Below are positions 1 through 8,272 of a stretch of 64,000 bases of DNA, in pieces. The stretch is from Sphingobium sp. (lineage in GTDB: Bacteria > Pseudomonadota > Alphaproteobacteria > Sphingomonadales > Sphingomonadaceae): NCBI GenBank assembly GCA_017745115.1, contig JAGIAA010000011.1, positions 4,506-68,505 of the forward strand, read 5' to 3'. A program made the translations under genes and the position numbers. Below the pieces are notes generated by a model, which saw only the letters and a list, made by a program, of their open reading frames with translations, did not search any database and was not told where the DNA came from. The first letter of the stretch is position 1, and every line of letters begins with the position of its first letter.

Positions 1-1
1 C

Positions 2-460
2 CATGTATCGGCCCGCTACGCCCCAGTCTCGGTCCTGATGATGGGCGCCTTCATCTGGTTCTTCGAATATGTGGCGGGCAGCTGGATCCCCGCGCCCGCC
101 GGCACCCTCTACACCGTCTCCGAATTCGTCGCCGAACCGCACAGCTGGCGCGTGCTCTTCGCGCTGTTCGGCATCGCGGTGTTTGGCGGCATGTTCGTGG
201 TGCCGCTCTATGCCTTCATGACGACCACAGTCGCCAAGGATGAGGCGGCACGGACCGTCGCGGCCAATAATGTAGTCAACTCGGGCGCCATGGTGTTCGG
301 CGCGCTCGTCATTCTCGGCGCGACAGGCGCAGGCCTCTCAAACCGGCTCGCATTGCTCGTGGTCGTGGTGATGTGCGTGTTCTCGGCCGCGTTGGCGATC
401 ATGCTCCAGCGCGCTTGCGACCGGGAACATCGGACAGCGCGCGAGCGTGGCCTGCCCTGA
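2..460 (+). CDS. MFS transporter, LplT-like, 5' end cut by window edge
   Basis: The C-terminal 152 codons of an integral membrane protein are present; the frame is open to the first base, so the start lies outside the window. Hydrophobic helices alternate with short loops, and a stretch reading VPLYAFMTTTVAKDEAA then RTVAANNVVNSGAMV resembles the later half of the lysophospholipid-transporter (LplT) group of the major facilitator superfamily, which in many proteobacteria is fused to or placed beside an acyltransferase. No acyltransferase domain follows: the protein stops soon after its last helix with a basic tail. The assignment to the LplT group is by resemblance; MFS membership is firmer. 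Confidence 0.7.
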   Translation, partial: HVSARYAPVSVLMMGAFIWFFEYVAGSWIPAPAGTLYTVSEFVAEPHSWRVLFALFGIAVFGGMFVVPLYAFMTTTVAKDEAARTVAANNVVNSGAMVFGALVILGATGAGLSNRLALLVVVVMCVFSAALAIMLQRACDREHRTARERGLP

Positions 461-483
461 GGACCGGCCGGTCTTGAATCAGA

Positions 484-678
484 TCAGAGGACGAACGTGT
501 AAGCGACGGTGAAGAAGGCCGCGAAGCTCAGGAGGAAGAGCTTCCAGTCCTGATCGTCGCTGGGCGCCTTGCGCGCCGCCGCTGCATGGATCGCGCTGCC
601 GGAGCAGACGTGGCGGGGCAGACGCTGCCGGAAGGGGTGGCGTGCTGCTTCGTCGGTGAGGACCAGAACTCGTTTCAT
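484..678 (-). CDS. small putative membrane protein
   Basis: A 64-residue product with a basic N-terminal half (MKRVLVLTDEAARHPFR) and one C-terminal hydrophobic segment (KLFLLSFAAFFTVAYTF), which suggests a single-pass or tail-anchored inner membrane protein. I do not recognise a family. It is convergent with the MFS gene, 23 bases away. No strong Shine-Dalgarno sequence precedes the ATG at 678, so the start and the reality of the gene are moderately uncertain. Confidence 0.5.
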   Translation of the reverse strand: MKRVLVLTDEAARHPFRQRLPRHVCSGSAIHAAAARKAPSDDQDWKLFLLSFAAFFTVAYTFVL

Positions 679-931
679 GAGTCTGGAAGTTAACGACCTG
701 TTAACAAGCCGAAAAGGCTAAAAAAGGGTTAACGCAGGTCTGTGTTCAATTGGGACGATAAAAACTTACCTAGATATGGTCCTTTCGTCGGACTGCGATG
801 CCGGCGAATGGCGCTTTCTGGCCATCGTTCGATTTCCTCCCGCCGCCCATAACCCTTTTTAAAGCATGTTATGGTGATTTCGCTCCAAAGGGCCGCCTTC
901 CCTCCCACGCGGCCAGTCGGAGCTGTAAATC

Positions 932-2845
932 ATGATCAGGACCAAGCGCTGGGCCGCGCCTCTCGTTATTTCGTTGATGGTTTCCGCCTGTGGCGGCGGA
1001 GCTGTGAACTCCACGAGCACGCCGCAGGGTGGTCCTACGCCTACGCCTACTCCGACGCCGACTCCGACGCCGACGCCGACTCCGACGCCCACCCCGACGC
1101 CGACGCCTACCCCGACGCCGACGCCCACGCCGACGCCCACCCCGACGCCGACGCCGACGCCTACCCCGACGCCCACGGGGGGCTTCCTGAGCCCGGTCAC
1201 GTCGCAGTCGTTTCTAAACGACGCCGCTGACGCGGCAGGCACGTTCCATTCGGATGGCAGCCCGGTGACCAGCGCGTTCGCCAACGCCGCTGCGAGCTTC
1301 ACGGTCAGCTACAATGCGACGAGCCAGAGCTACACGGTGAGCACGGGCAGCCGCACGCAGACATTCACGCCGGCCGACCAGGTTGCCTCGGGCTCGACCG
1401 ACTTCAAGGCGTTCGAAAAATCGTCCGGCAACCTGCATGAATCGCTGTCGCTGACCGTCCCCGGTTCGAGCGGCGCCCTGCAATATCAATATGTCGGCGG
1501 CGGTGCCTGGGAACGCGCCAATCTCGGCAGCACGACCCTCGATTTCACCTATAATCCGTTCACTTATGGCTTTGCGACCGCCGACGCCAATCTTGCGCGA
1601 AGCGGAACGGGCCTGTTCTCGGTCAGCCTTGTCGGCGCGCGCGAAAGCGACATACCCTATTCCATGGCGGGATCGGGAACGATGCAGGTCGACTTTGCCG
1701 GCGGCAAGATGTCGAGCAGTGGCATCCTGACCACGATCGACACCAGCACCGGCGTGATCCAGAGCCTGGGCATCTATTATGGTTCGGCCCAGCTCTCGAG
1801 CACGACCAATGCCTTTTCCGGCACCTTTGCCATGGACGACGGCACGCGCTTCACCGGTGGGTGGAAGGGCCGCTTCTACGGCCCGGCCAACCAGGAAGTG
1901 GGAGCAGCCTGGTACATCAGCAGCACCGGTGGCGAATATGCGTCGGGCTATTTGCTCGGCCGCAGCGACAATACGGTTACGGCGTATAACACCTCGCTCG
2001 CGCCGCTGCAGTTCAGCGAGAATTTCGACGGCCGCTTCTCCGAGCTCGATTTTCACGACAATGGCAACGGTACCGCATCGAGCGGTTCGACCTTCCTGCG
2101 CTCGGACGGCCGGTTGAAATTCGACGCCAGCGCAAACAGCTACACTTATGTCCAGCTTACCCAGAACGGCAACACTTGGTCGGAGGTTGGTGGCTCCAGT
2201 ACCGCATTCCCTGCGTCCAGCCTCAACTCCGGCGCGTCGAACAGCAGCGTCGCGGTTTACGACGTCACCAACAGCGGCACCGCCTATCGCCTGACTCTGA
2301 TGAAGGCCGGTGCAAGCAACCCCACGATCCAGCTGAGCTATGCGAGCTATGGCCGCTGGCAGCAGATGCAGAACGGCTCGACCGATGCAAAGGACCGCTG
2401 GTTCGCCTGGGGCGTCCGCACCAATGCCTTCCAGATCCCGACTGGCACCGGCCACTTCGACGGCATCCTCGTCGGCAAGGGTGCGACCGATCAGGGCGGC
2501 GCGGCGTATGATCTGACCGGCACGAGCACGTTCGACGTCAATTTCGGCGCCGCGACCTTCACCGGCTCGCTGCATCCGATCGGCAAGGATCTCTCGACGC
2601 TCGCGACGCGCGATTTCGGAACCTATTCCGTCACCGGCGGTCTGATGGATATCGACGGGGGCCTCGCCGCCAGCGTCGTCGACGGCAGCAGCAATTATCT
2701 GGGTTATTTCGAAGGCGCCCTCTACGGCCCCACTGCCCAGGAGATCGGCGGCACGTTCGGTTTCAAGTCCGGCATCTATCAGCCCTGGGATCCTGGCTAT
2801 GCCGGGATGACCAACCTGAGCGGTGCGGTGGTCGGAAAGCGCTAA
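932..2845 (+). CDS. TbpB-like surface lipoprotein, probable Slam substrate
   Basis: The 637-residue product starts with a lipoprotein signal peptide ending in the lipobox VSAC (Cys20), then a 24-unit Pro-Thr tract (residues 35-82), then a beta-rich, Gly/Ser/Thr-rich body. The body has two similar strand motifs, GRFYGPANQEVGAAW near residue 312 and GALYGPTAQEIGGTFGF near residue 594. Such motifs end the two barrel domains of transferrin-binding-protein-B-like lipoproteins (TbpBD family), so a bilobed surface lipoprotein is likely. The next gene, 37 bases on, encodes a Slam-type exporter, the known partner of TbpB-like lipoproteins. The Pro-Thr tract would act as an extended tether. The ligand is unknown; nothing identifies transferrin. 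GGAG lies 8 bases before the ATG. Confidence 0.8.
   Translation: MIRTKRWAAPLVISLMVSACGGGAVNSTSTPQGGPTPTPTPTPTPTPTPTPTPTPTPTPTPTPTPTPTPTPTPTPTPTPTPTGGFLSPVTSQSFLNDAADAAGTFHSDGSPVTSAFANAAASFTVSYNATSQSYTVSTGSRTQTFTPADQVASGSTDFKAFEKSSGNLHESLSLTVPGSSGALQYQYVGGGAWERANLGSTTLDFTYNPFTYGFATADANLARSGTGLFSVSLVGARESDIPYSMAGSGTMQVDFAGGKMSSSGILTTIDTSTGVIQSLGIYYGSAQLSSTTNAFSGTFAMDDGTRFTGGWKGRFYGPANQEVGAAWYISSTGGEYASGYLLGRSDNTVTAYNTSLAPLQFSENFDGRFSELDFHDNGNGTASSGSTFLRSDGRLKFDASANSYTYVQLTQNGNTWSEVGGSSTAFPASSLNSGASNSSVAVYDVTNSGTAYRLTLMKAGASNPTIQLSYASYGRWQQMQNGSTDAKDRWFAWGVRTNAFQIPTGTGHFDGILVGKGATDQGGAAYDLTGTSTFDVNFGAATFTGSLHPIGKDLSTLATRDFGTYSVTGGLMDIDGGLAASVVDGSSNYLGYFEGALYGPTAQEIGGTFGFKSGIYQPWDPGYAGMTNLSGAVVGKR
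1034..1177 (+). repeat. in-frame Pro-Thr coding repeat, 24 units
   Basis: A 144-base tract encodes 24 uninterrupted Pro-Thr dipeptides with a 6-base period (ccg/ccc/cct followed by acg/acc/act). It forms the linker between the acylated Cys20 and the barrel domains of the surface lipoprotein. Third codon positions vary, so the tract is a near-perfect rather than a perfect repeat. Gain or loss of a unit keeps the frame and only changes linker length. Confidence 0.95.
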
Positions 2846-2882
2846 CGATTGAACTCGCTGGCCGCTTGGCCTAGCTGGACCA

Positions 2883-4253
2883 ATGCTTTCTCGCCCATCC
2901 CTCATGAGCGGAGTGCTGCTCGCTTGCGCTTCGGCGCAAGCGGCTGCTCAGCCGGCGCAGCCTGAAAGCCCCGCGGCGCAGGCGCCCGTGCTGTCCAGCG
3001 ACGGGCGTGCGCTCACCAATCTCAGCGCGGCGCAGCTTTTCGATATTGCCGACCAGGCACGTAAGGCCGGCCATGATCCGGATGCGGAAGCGATCTACAA
3101 GGCGCTGTCGCAGGATCCGGTCGTGACGACACGATCCGAAGCGCGCTTTCGTCTCGGCATGATGTATGCCGACCAGAAGCGCTATACCGATGCCGCCCTC
3201 GCTTTCCGCGCCATTCTCGACGAGCAGCCAGAGGCCGCGCGGGTGCGCCTGGAGCTGGCGCGCGTCCTGACGGCGATGGGCGACGAAGGCGGTGCGCGCG
3301 CGCAGCTCCGCCAGGCCCAGGCCACCGGCCTCCCCCCTGACGTCGCGCTTGTCGTCGACCGTTTCCAGGCGGCCCTGCGCTCCAACAAGACGTTCGGCGG
3401 CACGTTCGAAGCGGCCGTGGCGCCCGACAGCAACATCAATCGCGCAACCGACGCCAAGACGCTCGACACGGTGATCGCGCCGCTCACGCTCTCCGAAGAT
3501 GCGCGGCGGCAATCGGGAATCGGCGCGCATCTGGCCGGTCAGGTCTATGCGCGACTCCGCCTGTCGCCGCAGGTTGCACTCGTGCCGCGACTGTCGGGCG
3601 ATGGCACCTTCTACAAAAACAGCGAATTCAATGACTTGTCCGGCAGCGCACTGCTGGGCCTTGAATGGCAGGCAAACGCGAAGGACCGGGTGATGCCCTC
3701 CGCCGGCGTCACCTGGCGTACTTATGGCGGCCATCCCTATGCGCGTACCTTCAGCACCGACCTGCGCTGGACTCACGTGCTCGGCCGCCGAGCCCAGCTC
3801 GACACCAGCTTCTCCTTTGGCACCACCCGCTATTTGAAAAACGCACTGCAGGACGGCCAGCTCTACAATCTCGGGCTGACGCTGGAGCGCGCCCTGAGCG
3901 CCCGCAGCGGCGTCGCCGTCTCGCTCAACGGCAATCGCCAGACGGCCAGGGACCGCGGCTATGCGACCGCGTCCGGCGGCCTCACCCTCATCGGCTGGCG
4001 CGACATGGGCAAGACGACGCTCTTCCTCAACGCGACCGCCCGCCGCCTCGAATCGGACGCACGGATCGGTCTCTTCAAGGACCGGCGTAAGGAATGGTTC
4101 CTCCGCGCAGGCGCCGGCGCCACCTTCCGCCAGATCGAGATCGCGGGCTTCTCACCCGTGGTGCGCGTGGCCTATGAGCGGAACTTCTCGACTGTGGGGA
4201 TCTATGACTATCATCGCGTCAATGTGGACTTCGGCATCACGCGCGCCTTTTAG
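2883..4253 (+). CDS. Slam-family surface lipoprotein assembly modifier
   Basis: A 456-residue outer membrane protein with a signal peptide, a TPR-like helical domain at about residues 45-165 (repeated pattern around EAIYKALSQDP, ARFRLGMMYADQKRYTDA, VRLELARVLTAMGDEGGA) and a C-terminal beta-barrel of alternating strands ending in Phe (FGITRAF). The strand IYDYHRVNVDFGITRAF matches the usual end of DUF560/Slam barrels. Slam proteins (type XI secretion) move folded or folding lipoproteins such as TbpB across the outer membrane. The TbpB-like lipoprotein gene lies directly upstream and is the obvious client. The reading overlaps the next small gene by 32 bases. Family call is strong; client assignment is from context. 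Confidence 0.85.
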   Translation: MLSRPSLMSGVLLACASAQAAAQPAQPESPAAQAPVLSSDGRALTNLSAAQLFDIADQARKAGHDPDAEAIYKALSQDPVVTTRSEARFRLGMMYADQKRYTDAALAFRAILDEQPEAARVRLELARVLTAMGDEGGARAQLRQAQATGLPPDVALVVDRFQAALRSNKTFGGTFEAAVAPDSNINRATDAKTLDTVIAPLTLSEDARRQSGIGAHLAGQVYARLRLSPQVALVPRLSGDGTFYKNSEFNDLSGSALLGLEWQANAKDRVMPSAGVTWRTYGGHPYARTFSTDLRWTHVLGRRAQLDTSFSFGTTRYLKNALQDGQLYNLGLTLERALSARSGVAVSLNGNRQTARDRGYATASGGLTLIGWRDMGKTTLFLNATARRLESDARIGLFKDRRKEWFLRAGAGATFRQIEIAGFSPVVRVAYERNFSTVGIYDYHRVNVDFGITRAF

Positions 4254-4644
4254 GCTGCTCGTAGCGTTGGCGGCGCTTGCCTGCACCGCCGCGGGCGGGC
4301 CCGTGCTCACCGGCATGTGGGGCGCCGGCAATGCCACGCTCGTCAGCGACGCGCAGGGCGGTCGCCTCCAGATCGGCTGCACGCTCGTCCGTTTCGAGCC
4401 TGTCGCGGCCGACAAGGACGGCGCCTTCAGCACCAGCGCCCGCCTCGAACAGATCAGCCTCGCGCCGCCCGTCGGCAATGGCGAGGCCGATGATGCCCAG
4501 CCCGATCTCCCGGCACAGCCGGCGACGCTCGCGGGGCGCGCCAGCGGCGGCACGGTGACCCTGACGCTGTCCGTCGACGGCCAAGCACCGCGCACATTGA
4601 CGCTGGTCATGGGCCAGCGCGGCGCGCCGGCCCGCTGCCTGTAA
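4222..4644 (+). CDS. small secreted protein downstream of slam
   Basis: A 140-residue product with an N-terminal basic-hydrophobic signal sequence (RAPFRLLVALAALACTAAGG) and a compact mature part with two cysteines (IGC near residue 52, and ARCL at the C-terminus) that could form a disulphide. I do not recognise the family. It overlaps the end of the slam gene, so the two are probably translationally coupled and the protein may serve the same export system. An alternative ATG at 4204 has a closer GGGGA element and would add six residues. Its position supports a role linked to the lipoprotein/Slam pair, but its sequence gives no function. Confidence 0.65.
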   Translation: MWTSASRAPFRLLVALAALACTAAGGPVLTGMWGAGNATLVSDAQGGRLQIGCTLVRFEPVAADKDGAFSTSARLEQISLAPPVGNGEADDAQPDLPAQPATLAGRASGGTVTLTLSVDGQAPRTLTLVMGQRGAPARCL

Positions 4645-4681
4645 GCGTCTCACCCAACTTTCGCTGAAGTGAAGGCTCCGA

Positions 4682-5392
4682 TTATTTGGGCTTGCGGAAC
4701 TTCAGGATGAACTGATCGGTCTTGCCCTGCACGCTGGGGTCACGCACGCCGACATTGTGCGGGTCAGCGGGATTGGCGAGAGCATTGCTCTCGCCGACAT
4801 ATTCGAAGCCCGCAGCCTGGGCTTGCGCCTTCACCAGCGCAGGGTCGATGCGGTGCATCTCCTTGGGGTCACCCACGCCTGGCAGCGCCTTGTGATCGAG
4901 CACGATGTAGATGCCGCCGGGCTTGAGCGCTGCGAACGCTGCCTTGTCGAGCGCGGCCGCGCCGTTCGGATCGCGATTATAGGCGTCGTGATAGTTCTGG
5001 GACGTCCAGACGAGATCGACCGGCGCCGGCACTGTGAAGGCGCCAGCTGCCAGCGGCAGGAAGCTTACATTGGCATGGCCGGCAGATGCCGCGATCGCCT
5101 TGACCGGGGCGCCGTCGCCGAAGGTCACGCCGTAGACCTTGCCCTTATCACCCACCGCGGTGCTGAAGATGCGCGTGAAATAGCCGCCTCCTGGCAACAG
5201 CTCGGCAATGCTCTGGCCCGGCTTCACCTCGGCAAATTCGAGCATGGCGGCGGGCTTGCGCTCGGCGTCGCGCGCCTGGTCGACCGCTGGCCGATCGGGC
5301 GCCGCGACGGCGGCCGTGATATAGGCGGGCGTGGCAGCCTGCGCCGCCGTCGTCATCACCGCGAGAGCCGCGGCGGTCAGGACTGCTTTCAT
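4682..5392 (-). CDS. secreted class I methyltransferase-fold protein (downstream copy)
   Basis: A 236-residue protein with a clear signal peptide (MKAVLTAAALAVMTTAAQA, cleavage after AQA) and a Rossmann methyltransferase core of the COG4798 type: glycine-rich motif ELLPGGGYFTRIFS near residue 58, motif around DLVWTSQNYHDAY, and LKPGGIYIVLDHKA. It is 19 bases downstream of a paralogue with the same plan (5412-6173); the pair shares PDRP, KGKVYG, HRIDPALVKAQ and GKTDQF motifs, so this is a tandem duplication. The signal peptide is unusual because SAM is cytoplasmic. The substrate is unknown and catalytic activity is not assured. Confidence 0.85.
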   Translation of the reverse strand: MKAVLTAAALAVMTTAAQAATPAYITAAVAAPDRPAVDQARDAERKPAAMLEFAEVKPGQSIAELLPGGGYFTRIFSTAVGDKGKVYGVTFGDGAPVKAIAASAGHANVSFLPLAAGAFTVPAPVDLVWTSQNYHDAYNRDPNGAAALDKAAFAALKPGGIYIVLDHKALPGVGDPKEMHRIDPALVKAQAQAAGFEYVGESNALANPADPHNVGVRDPSVQGKTDQFILKFRKPK

Positions 5393-5411
5393 GATAGTCT
5401 CTCCTCGGTCC

Positions 5412-6173
5412 TCACTTGGCCGGTTTGCGGAACTTGTAGGCGAACTGGTCGGTCTTGCCGCGGATCGAGGCGTCGAACACGCTCTTGTCATGCGGGTCGG
5501 CAGGATTGGCGATCAGCTTGCTTTCGCCCTCGAAAACGAAGCCGGCCGCTGTCAGTTGCGCCTTCACGATCGCGGGGTCGATCCGGTGCAGCGTCTTGGG
5601 TGCAGTCTCGCCCGAACCGGCAAGCGCCGCATGGTCGGTCACGATGAACACGCCGCCGGGCTTGAGTGCCTTGAACACGGCTGCACCGAACTTCGCCGCA
5701 ACATCGACGCCGAAGCCGCCATAGACGTCATGATAGTTTTCCGACGTCCAGACCAGATCGACGGGTTCGGGCAGCGCGAAGGTGCTGCTCGGCGTCTCGA
5801 CCTCGACGACATTGGAGAATTTGGGGTCGGCGGCGATGGCCTTGATCGCATCGCCCGCATTGGCGCGGCGCGCAATCATCTCGCTCGGCATGATGCCGTA
5901 GACCTTGCCCTTCGAACCCACGACCTTGCTGAAGATGCGCGTGAAATATCCGCCGCCGGCCCAGAAGTCCGCAACCTTGTCGCCGGGCTTGATGCCGGCC
6001 CAGGCGACCAGTTCGGCTGGCTTGCGATCGGCATCGCGCGCGCTGTCGGCAGCAGGCCGATCCGGCGAGGCGACAGCCGCCGCGATGGCGGGACTGGGAG
6101 GCTGCGCAGCCGCCGGCGCCGCCGCGAGCAGCAGGATGGGCAACGCCAAGGCAGCAAAGTCGAGGGACTTCAT
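5412..6173 (-). CDS. secreted class I methyltransferase-fold protein (upstream copy)
   Basis: A 253-residue paralogue of the next gene, also with a signal peptide (MKSLDFAALALPILLLAAAPAAAQ) and the COG4798 methyltransferase pattern: GGGYFTRIFSKVVG, PVDLVWTSENYHDVYGG, LKPGGVFIVTDHAA, HRIDPAIVKAQ. The start at 6173 follows a GAGAGGAG element on the minus strand and is where the signal peptide begins. The two genes are probably one operon reading toward 4682. As with its neighbour, periplasmic location sits oddly with SAM chemistry; retained fold without methyl transfer, or export together with bound cofactor, are both possible. Confidence 0.85.
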   Translation of the reverse strand: MKSLDFAALALPILLLAAAPAAAQPPSPAIAAAVASPDRPAADSARDADRKPAELVAWAGIKPGDKVADFWAGGGYFTRIFSKVVGSKGKVYGIMPSEMIARRANAGDAIKAIAADPKFSNVVEVETPSSTFALPEPVDLVWTSENYHDVYGGFGVDVAAKFGAAVFKALKPGGVFIVTDHAALAGSGETAPKTLHRIDPAIVKAQLTAAGFVFEGESKLIANPADPHDKSVFDASIRGKTDQFAYKFRKPAK

Positions 6174-6304
6174 GGGGGGCTCCTCTCTTTTCCGATATTC
6201 CGTAACGTAGCCTGCCAGAGTTGGCGGCTCGTGCAAGCGCAAATGGATAGGGTTGCAACCGGTGACTCGTGACAGGACGGCTCAAAGGCTGTAACGGCGC
6301 GGCA

Positions 6305-7030
6305 ATGCCTGCCCGCCTTCTTGCCTCAATCCACGACGTGAGCCCGGCCTTCGAGACGGAGGTCGATGCGCTTTACGACCGGCTCTGCGGCCTGCTGAAC
6401 GGTCCGCGCCTTGCGATGCTGGTCGTGCCCGACTTCGAGGACCGCGCGCCGCTGGCCGGCAACAGCGCCTATGCCGCCAAGCTGCGCGGCTGGGCGAAAG
6501 ATGGCGTCGAGATGTTTCTGCACGGCTGGTGCCATCGCGACGATGCCAGGAAACGCGGCTTCATGCAGAAGCATATGACCGCCGGCGCCGGCGAATTCGC
6601 CCAGCTCGGCAAGGCCGAAGCCCTGCGGCGCCTCTCCGATGGCCGCAAGGTCGTCGAAGATGCGATCGGCGCACCGGTGGCGGGCTTCATCGCACCGGCC
6701 TGGCTCTATTCGGCCGACGCCCTCGATGCGCTTGGCGAAGCCGGTTTCGCGCTCGCCGAGAACCATCTCAAGGTCTGGCAGCCGACCACCGGCCGCGTCG
6801 TCGCCAAGAGCCCGGTCATCACCTGGGCCAGCCGTACGCCGGGCCGCGTCCGCAGTTCGCTCATGGTCGCGGCAGCTGCGCGCGCTGCGCCCTGGGCATT
6901 GCGCAATGCCCGTATCGCCGTGCATCCGGGCGACACCACCGTTCCCGCCCTGCTCGACAGCATCGATGCCACCTACGGCACGTTCATGCGCACGCACAAA
7001 CCGGCGCGCTACGCAGATCTGCTCGCCTGA
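6305..7030 (+). CDS. DUF2334 polysaccharide deacetylase-family protein
   Basis: The 241-residue product starts with the family hallmark SIHDVSP and has HGWCHRDD (metal-binding His region) near residue 77, followed by GFIAPAWLYS and a C-terminal IAVHPGDTT. This pattern belongs to DUF2334 proteins, distant relatives of NodB-type polysaccharide deacetylases that remove acyl groups from amino sugars. It opens an operon with two GT4 glycosyltransferases and a membrane protein; its stop codon overlaps the next ATG by one base. I chose the ATG at 6305 because the fold begins there; an upstream ATG at 6269 would add 12 residues that look non-conserved. The glycan substrate is unknown. Confidence 0.75.
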   Translation: MPARLLASIHDVSPAFETEVDALYDRLCGLLNGPRLAMLVVPDFEDRAPLAGNSAYAAKLRGWAKDGVEMFLHGWCHRDDARKRGFMQKHMTAGAGEFAQLGKAEALRRLSDGRKVVEDAIGAPVAGFIAPAWLYSADALDALGEAGFALAENHLKVWQPTTGRVVAKSPVITWASRTPGRVRSSLMVAAAARAAPWALRNARIAVHPGDTTVPALLDSIDATYGTFMRTHKPARYADLLA

Positions 7031-8166
7031 TGGGATTTGAAGATCGGGCCGGACGGCCGCTGCGCATTCTCGGCGTTCTCCACAGCCTGGAGCCCGGCGG
7101 CGTCGAGCGCGATCTCATGCGCTTCACCAAGGCCTGGCGTGATCACGGCGCCGACGCGCGTATCGCGCTCGGCCGCTGGGAGGGACTGCTGACCGAGGAG
7201 GCGCCGGACGTGCCCTTCATCATCCCGCCCAGGGGCCGGCTCGCGAAGATCGAGACCGAGACGCTCTGGATGATGCAGGTTCTTCCGGCCATCGTCCGCG
7301 CGGAGCGGCCGGACGTCGTGTTCATCCCCAGCAATGGTCTGATGGCCGTTGCGGTCTGGCTCCGCCTCATGCTCGGCAAGACCTGCCCTCCCATCGTGGT
7401 CCGGCCGAGCAACAGTCTCGACCGCAAGGACCAGAGCTGGCTCATGCGCTGGCTCGACAAGACCGTGCTGTGGGCACATAGCGGCATCTATGCCGCTGCG
7501 GTCGCCATGTCGGCGCCGGTGCGTGCCGAGATCATCAAGCGCATGGGGCTGCCGGGCGATCGAGTCGTCACGATCAACAATGCATCGATGACCAAGGCCA
7601 TTGCAGAGGGTCTCGCCGCGGCGCGCGACGCCGCCAAGCGCGATCATGGGGGCCGCCACTTCCTCGGGCTGGGGCGGCTCATGCCCCAGAAGAATTTCAG
7701 CCTGTTGCTCGACGCCTTCGCGCGGATCGCCCGCCCGCAGGACCGCCTCACCATCGTGGGCGAAGGCACGCAGCGCGGCGATCTCGAAGCGCAGGCCGCG
7801 CGGCTCGGTATTGCCGACCGCCTGGAAATGCCCGGTCACAAAGCGCCGGTCGACCCCTGGTTTGCGAAGGCAGACGCTTTCGTCCTTTCCTCGGATTTCG
7901 AAGGGCTTCCCGCCGTCGTCGCCGAGGCGCTCGCCGCCGGCATCCCCACCGTCGCAACGGATTGCACGGTGGCGCTGCCGGCCATGATCGAAGGCGTCGG
8001 CCGGCTCGTGCCGGTCAAGGACGTCGACGCCTTGGCCGAAGCGATGGACAAGATCTGCGACGATCCGGTCGACGTCAAAGAGATGCGCGCGCGCGCCGAA
8101 CAATTCACAATGGAAGCGACGGTCGAACAGTGGATCGCATTGTTCGAACGGGTCGCCCGCAAATGA
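7030..8166 (+). CDS. GT4-family glycosyltransferase
   Basis: A 378-residue GT-B fold enzyme. The N-terminal Rossmann half opens with ILGVLHSLEPGGVERDLM, a usual acceptor-side motif of family 4 glycosyltransferases. The C-terminal half has FLGLGRLMPQKNFSLLLDAF, RLTIVGEGTQRGDLE and the nucleotide-sugar motif SSDFEGLPAVVAEALAAGIP, with the ExxxxxxxE glutamates visible. The ATG overlaps the TGA of the deacetylase gene (TGATG), so translation is coupled. Likely role: adding a hexose to a surface or lipid-linked glycan made by this operon. Donor and acceptor cannot be read from sequence. Confidence 0.85.
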   Translation: MGFEDRAGRPLRILGVLHSLEPGGVERDLMRFTKAWRDHGADARIALGRWEGLLTEEAPDVPFIIPPRGRLAKIETETLWMMQVLPAIVRAERPDVVFIPSNGLMAVAVWLRLMLGKTCPPIVVRPSNSLDRKDQSWLMRWLDKTVLWAHSGIYAAAVAMSAPVRAEIIKRMGLPGDRVVTINNASMTKAIAEGLAAARDAAKRDHGGRHFLGLGRLMPQKNFSLLLDAFARIARPQDRLTIVGEGTQRGDLEAQAARLGIADRLEMPGHKAPVDPWFAKADAFVLSSDFEGLPAVVAEALAAGIPTVATDCTVALPAMIEGVGRLVPVKDVDALAEAMDKICDDPVDVKEMRARAEQFTMEATVEQWIALFERVARK

Positions 8167-8272
8167 AGATGCGGACCATACAGCCTCAATTCATGCGCTT
8201 CCCAGTTAGACCCAAGATTGCTATGGGCTCGGCGTTTGCCGTGTCGCGACGAATGAGTGCCCCCTTTTGACC

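Noticed and set aside
1034..1177. Repeat array considered as CRISPR-like or satellite
   Set aside because: Six-base period, in frame, encoding only Pro-Thr within a lipoprotein; no spacers.
1214..2905. 563-codon frame on the minus strand opposite the TbpB-like gene
   Set aside because: Arg/Ala/Gly-rich shadow of the plus-strand gene with no recognisable motif; the plus-strand product has a lipobox and family motifs.
4757..6272. Two long plus-strand frames opposite the tandem methyltransferase genes
   Set aside because: They mirror each other because the underlying genes are paralogues. The minus-strand frames carry signal peptides and family motifs.
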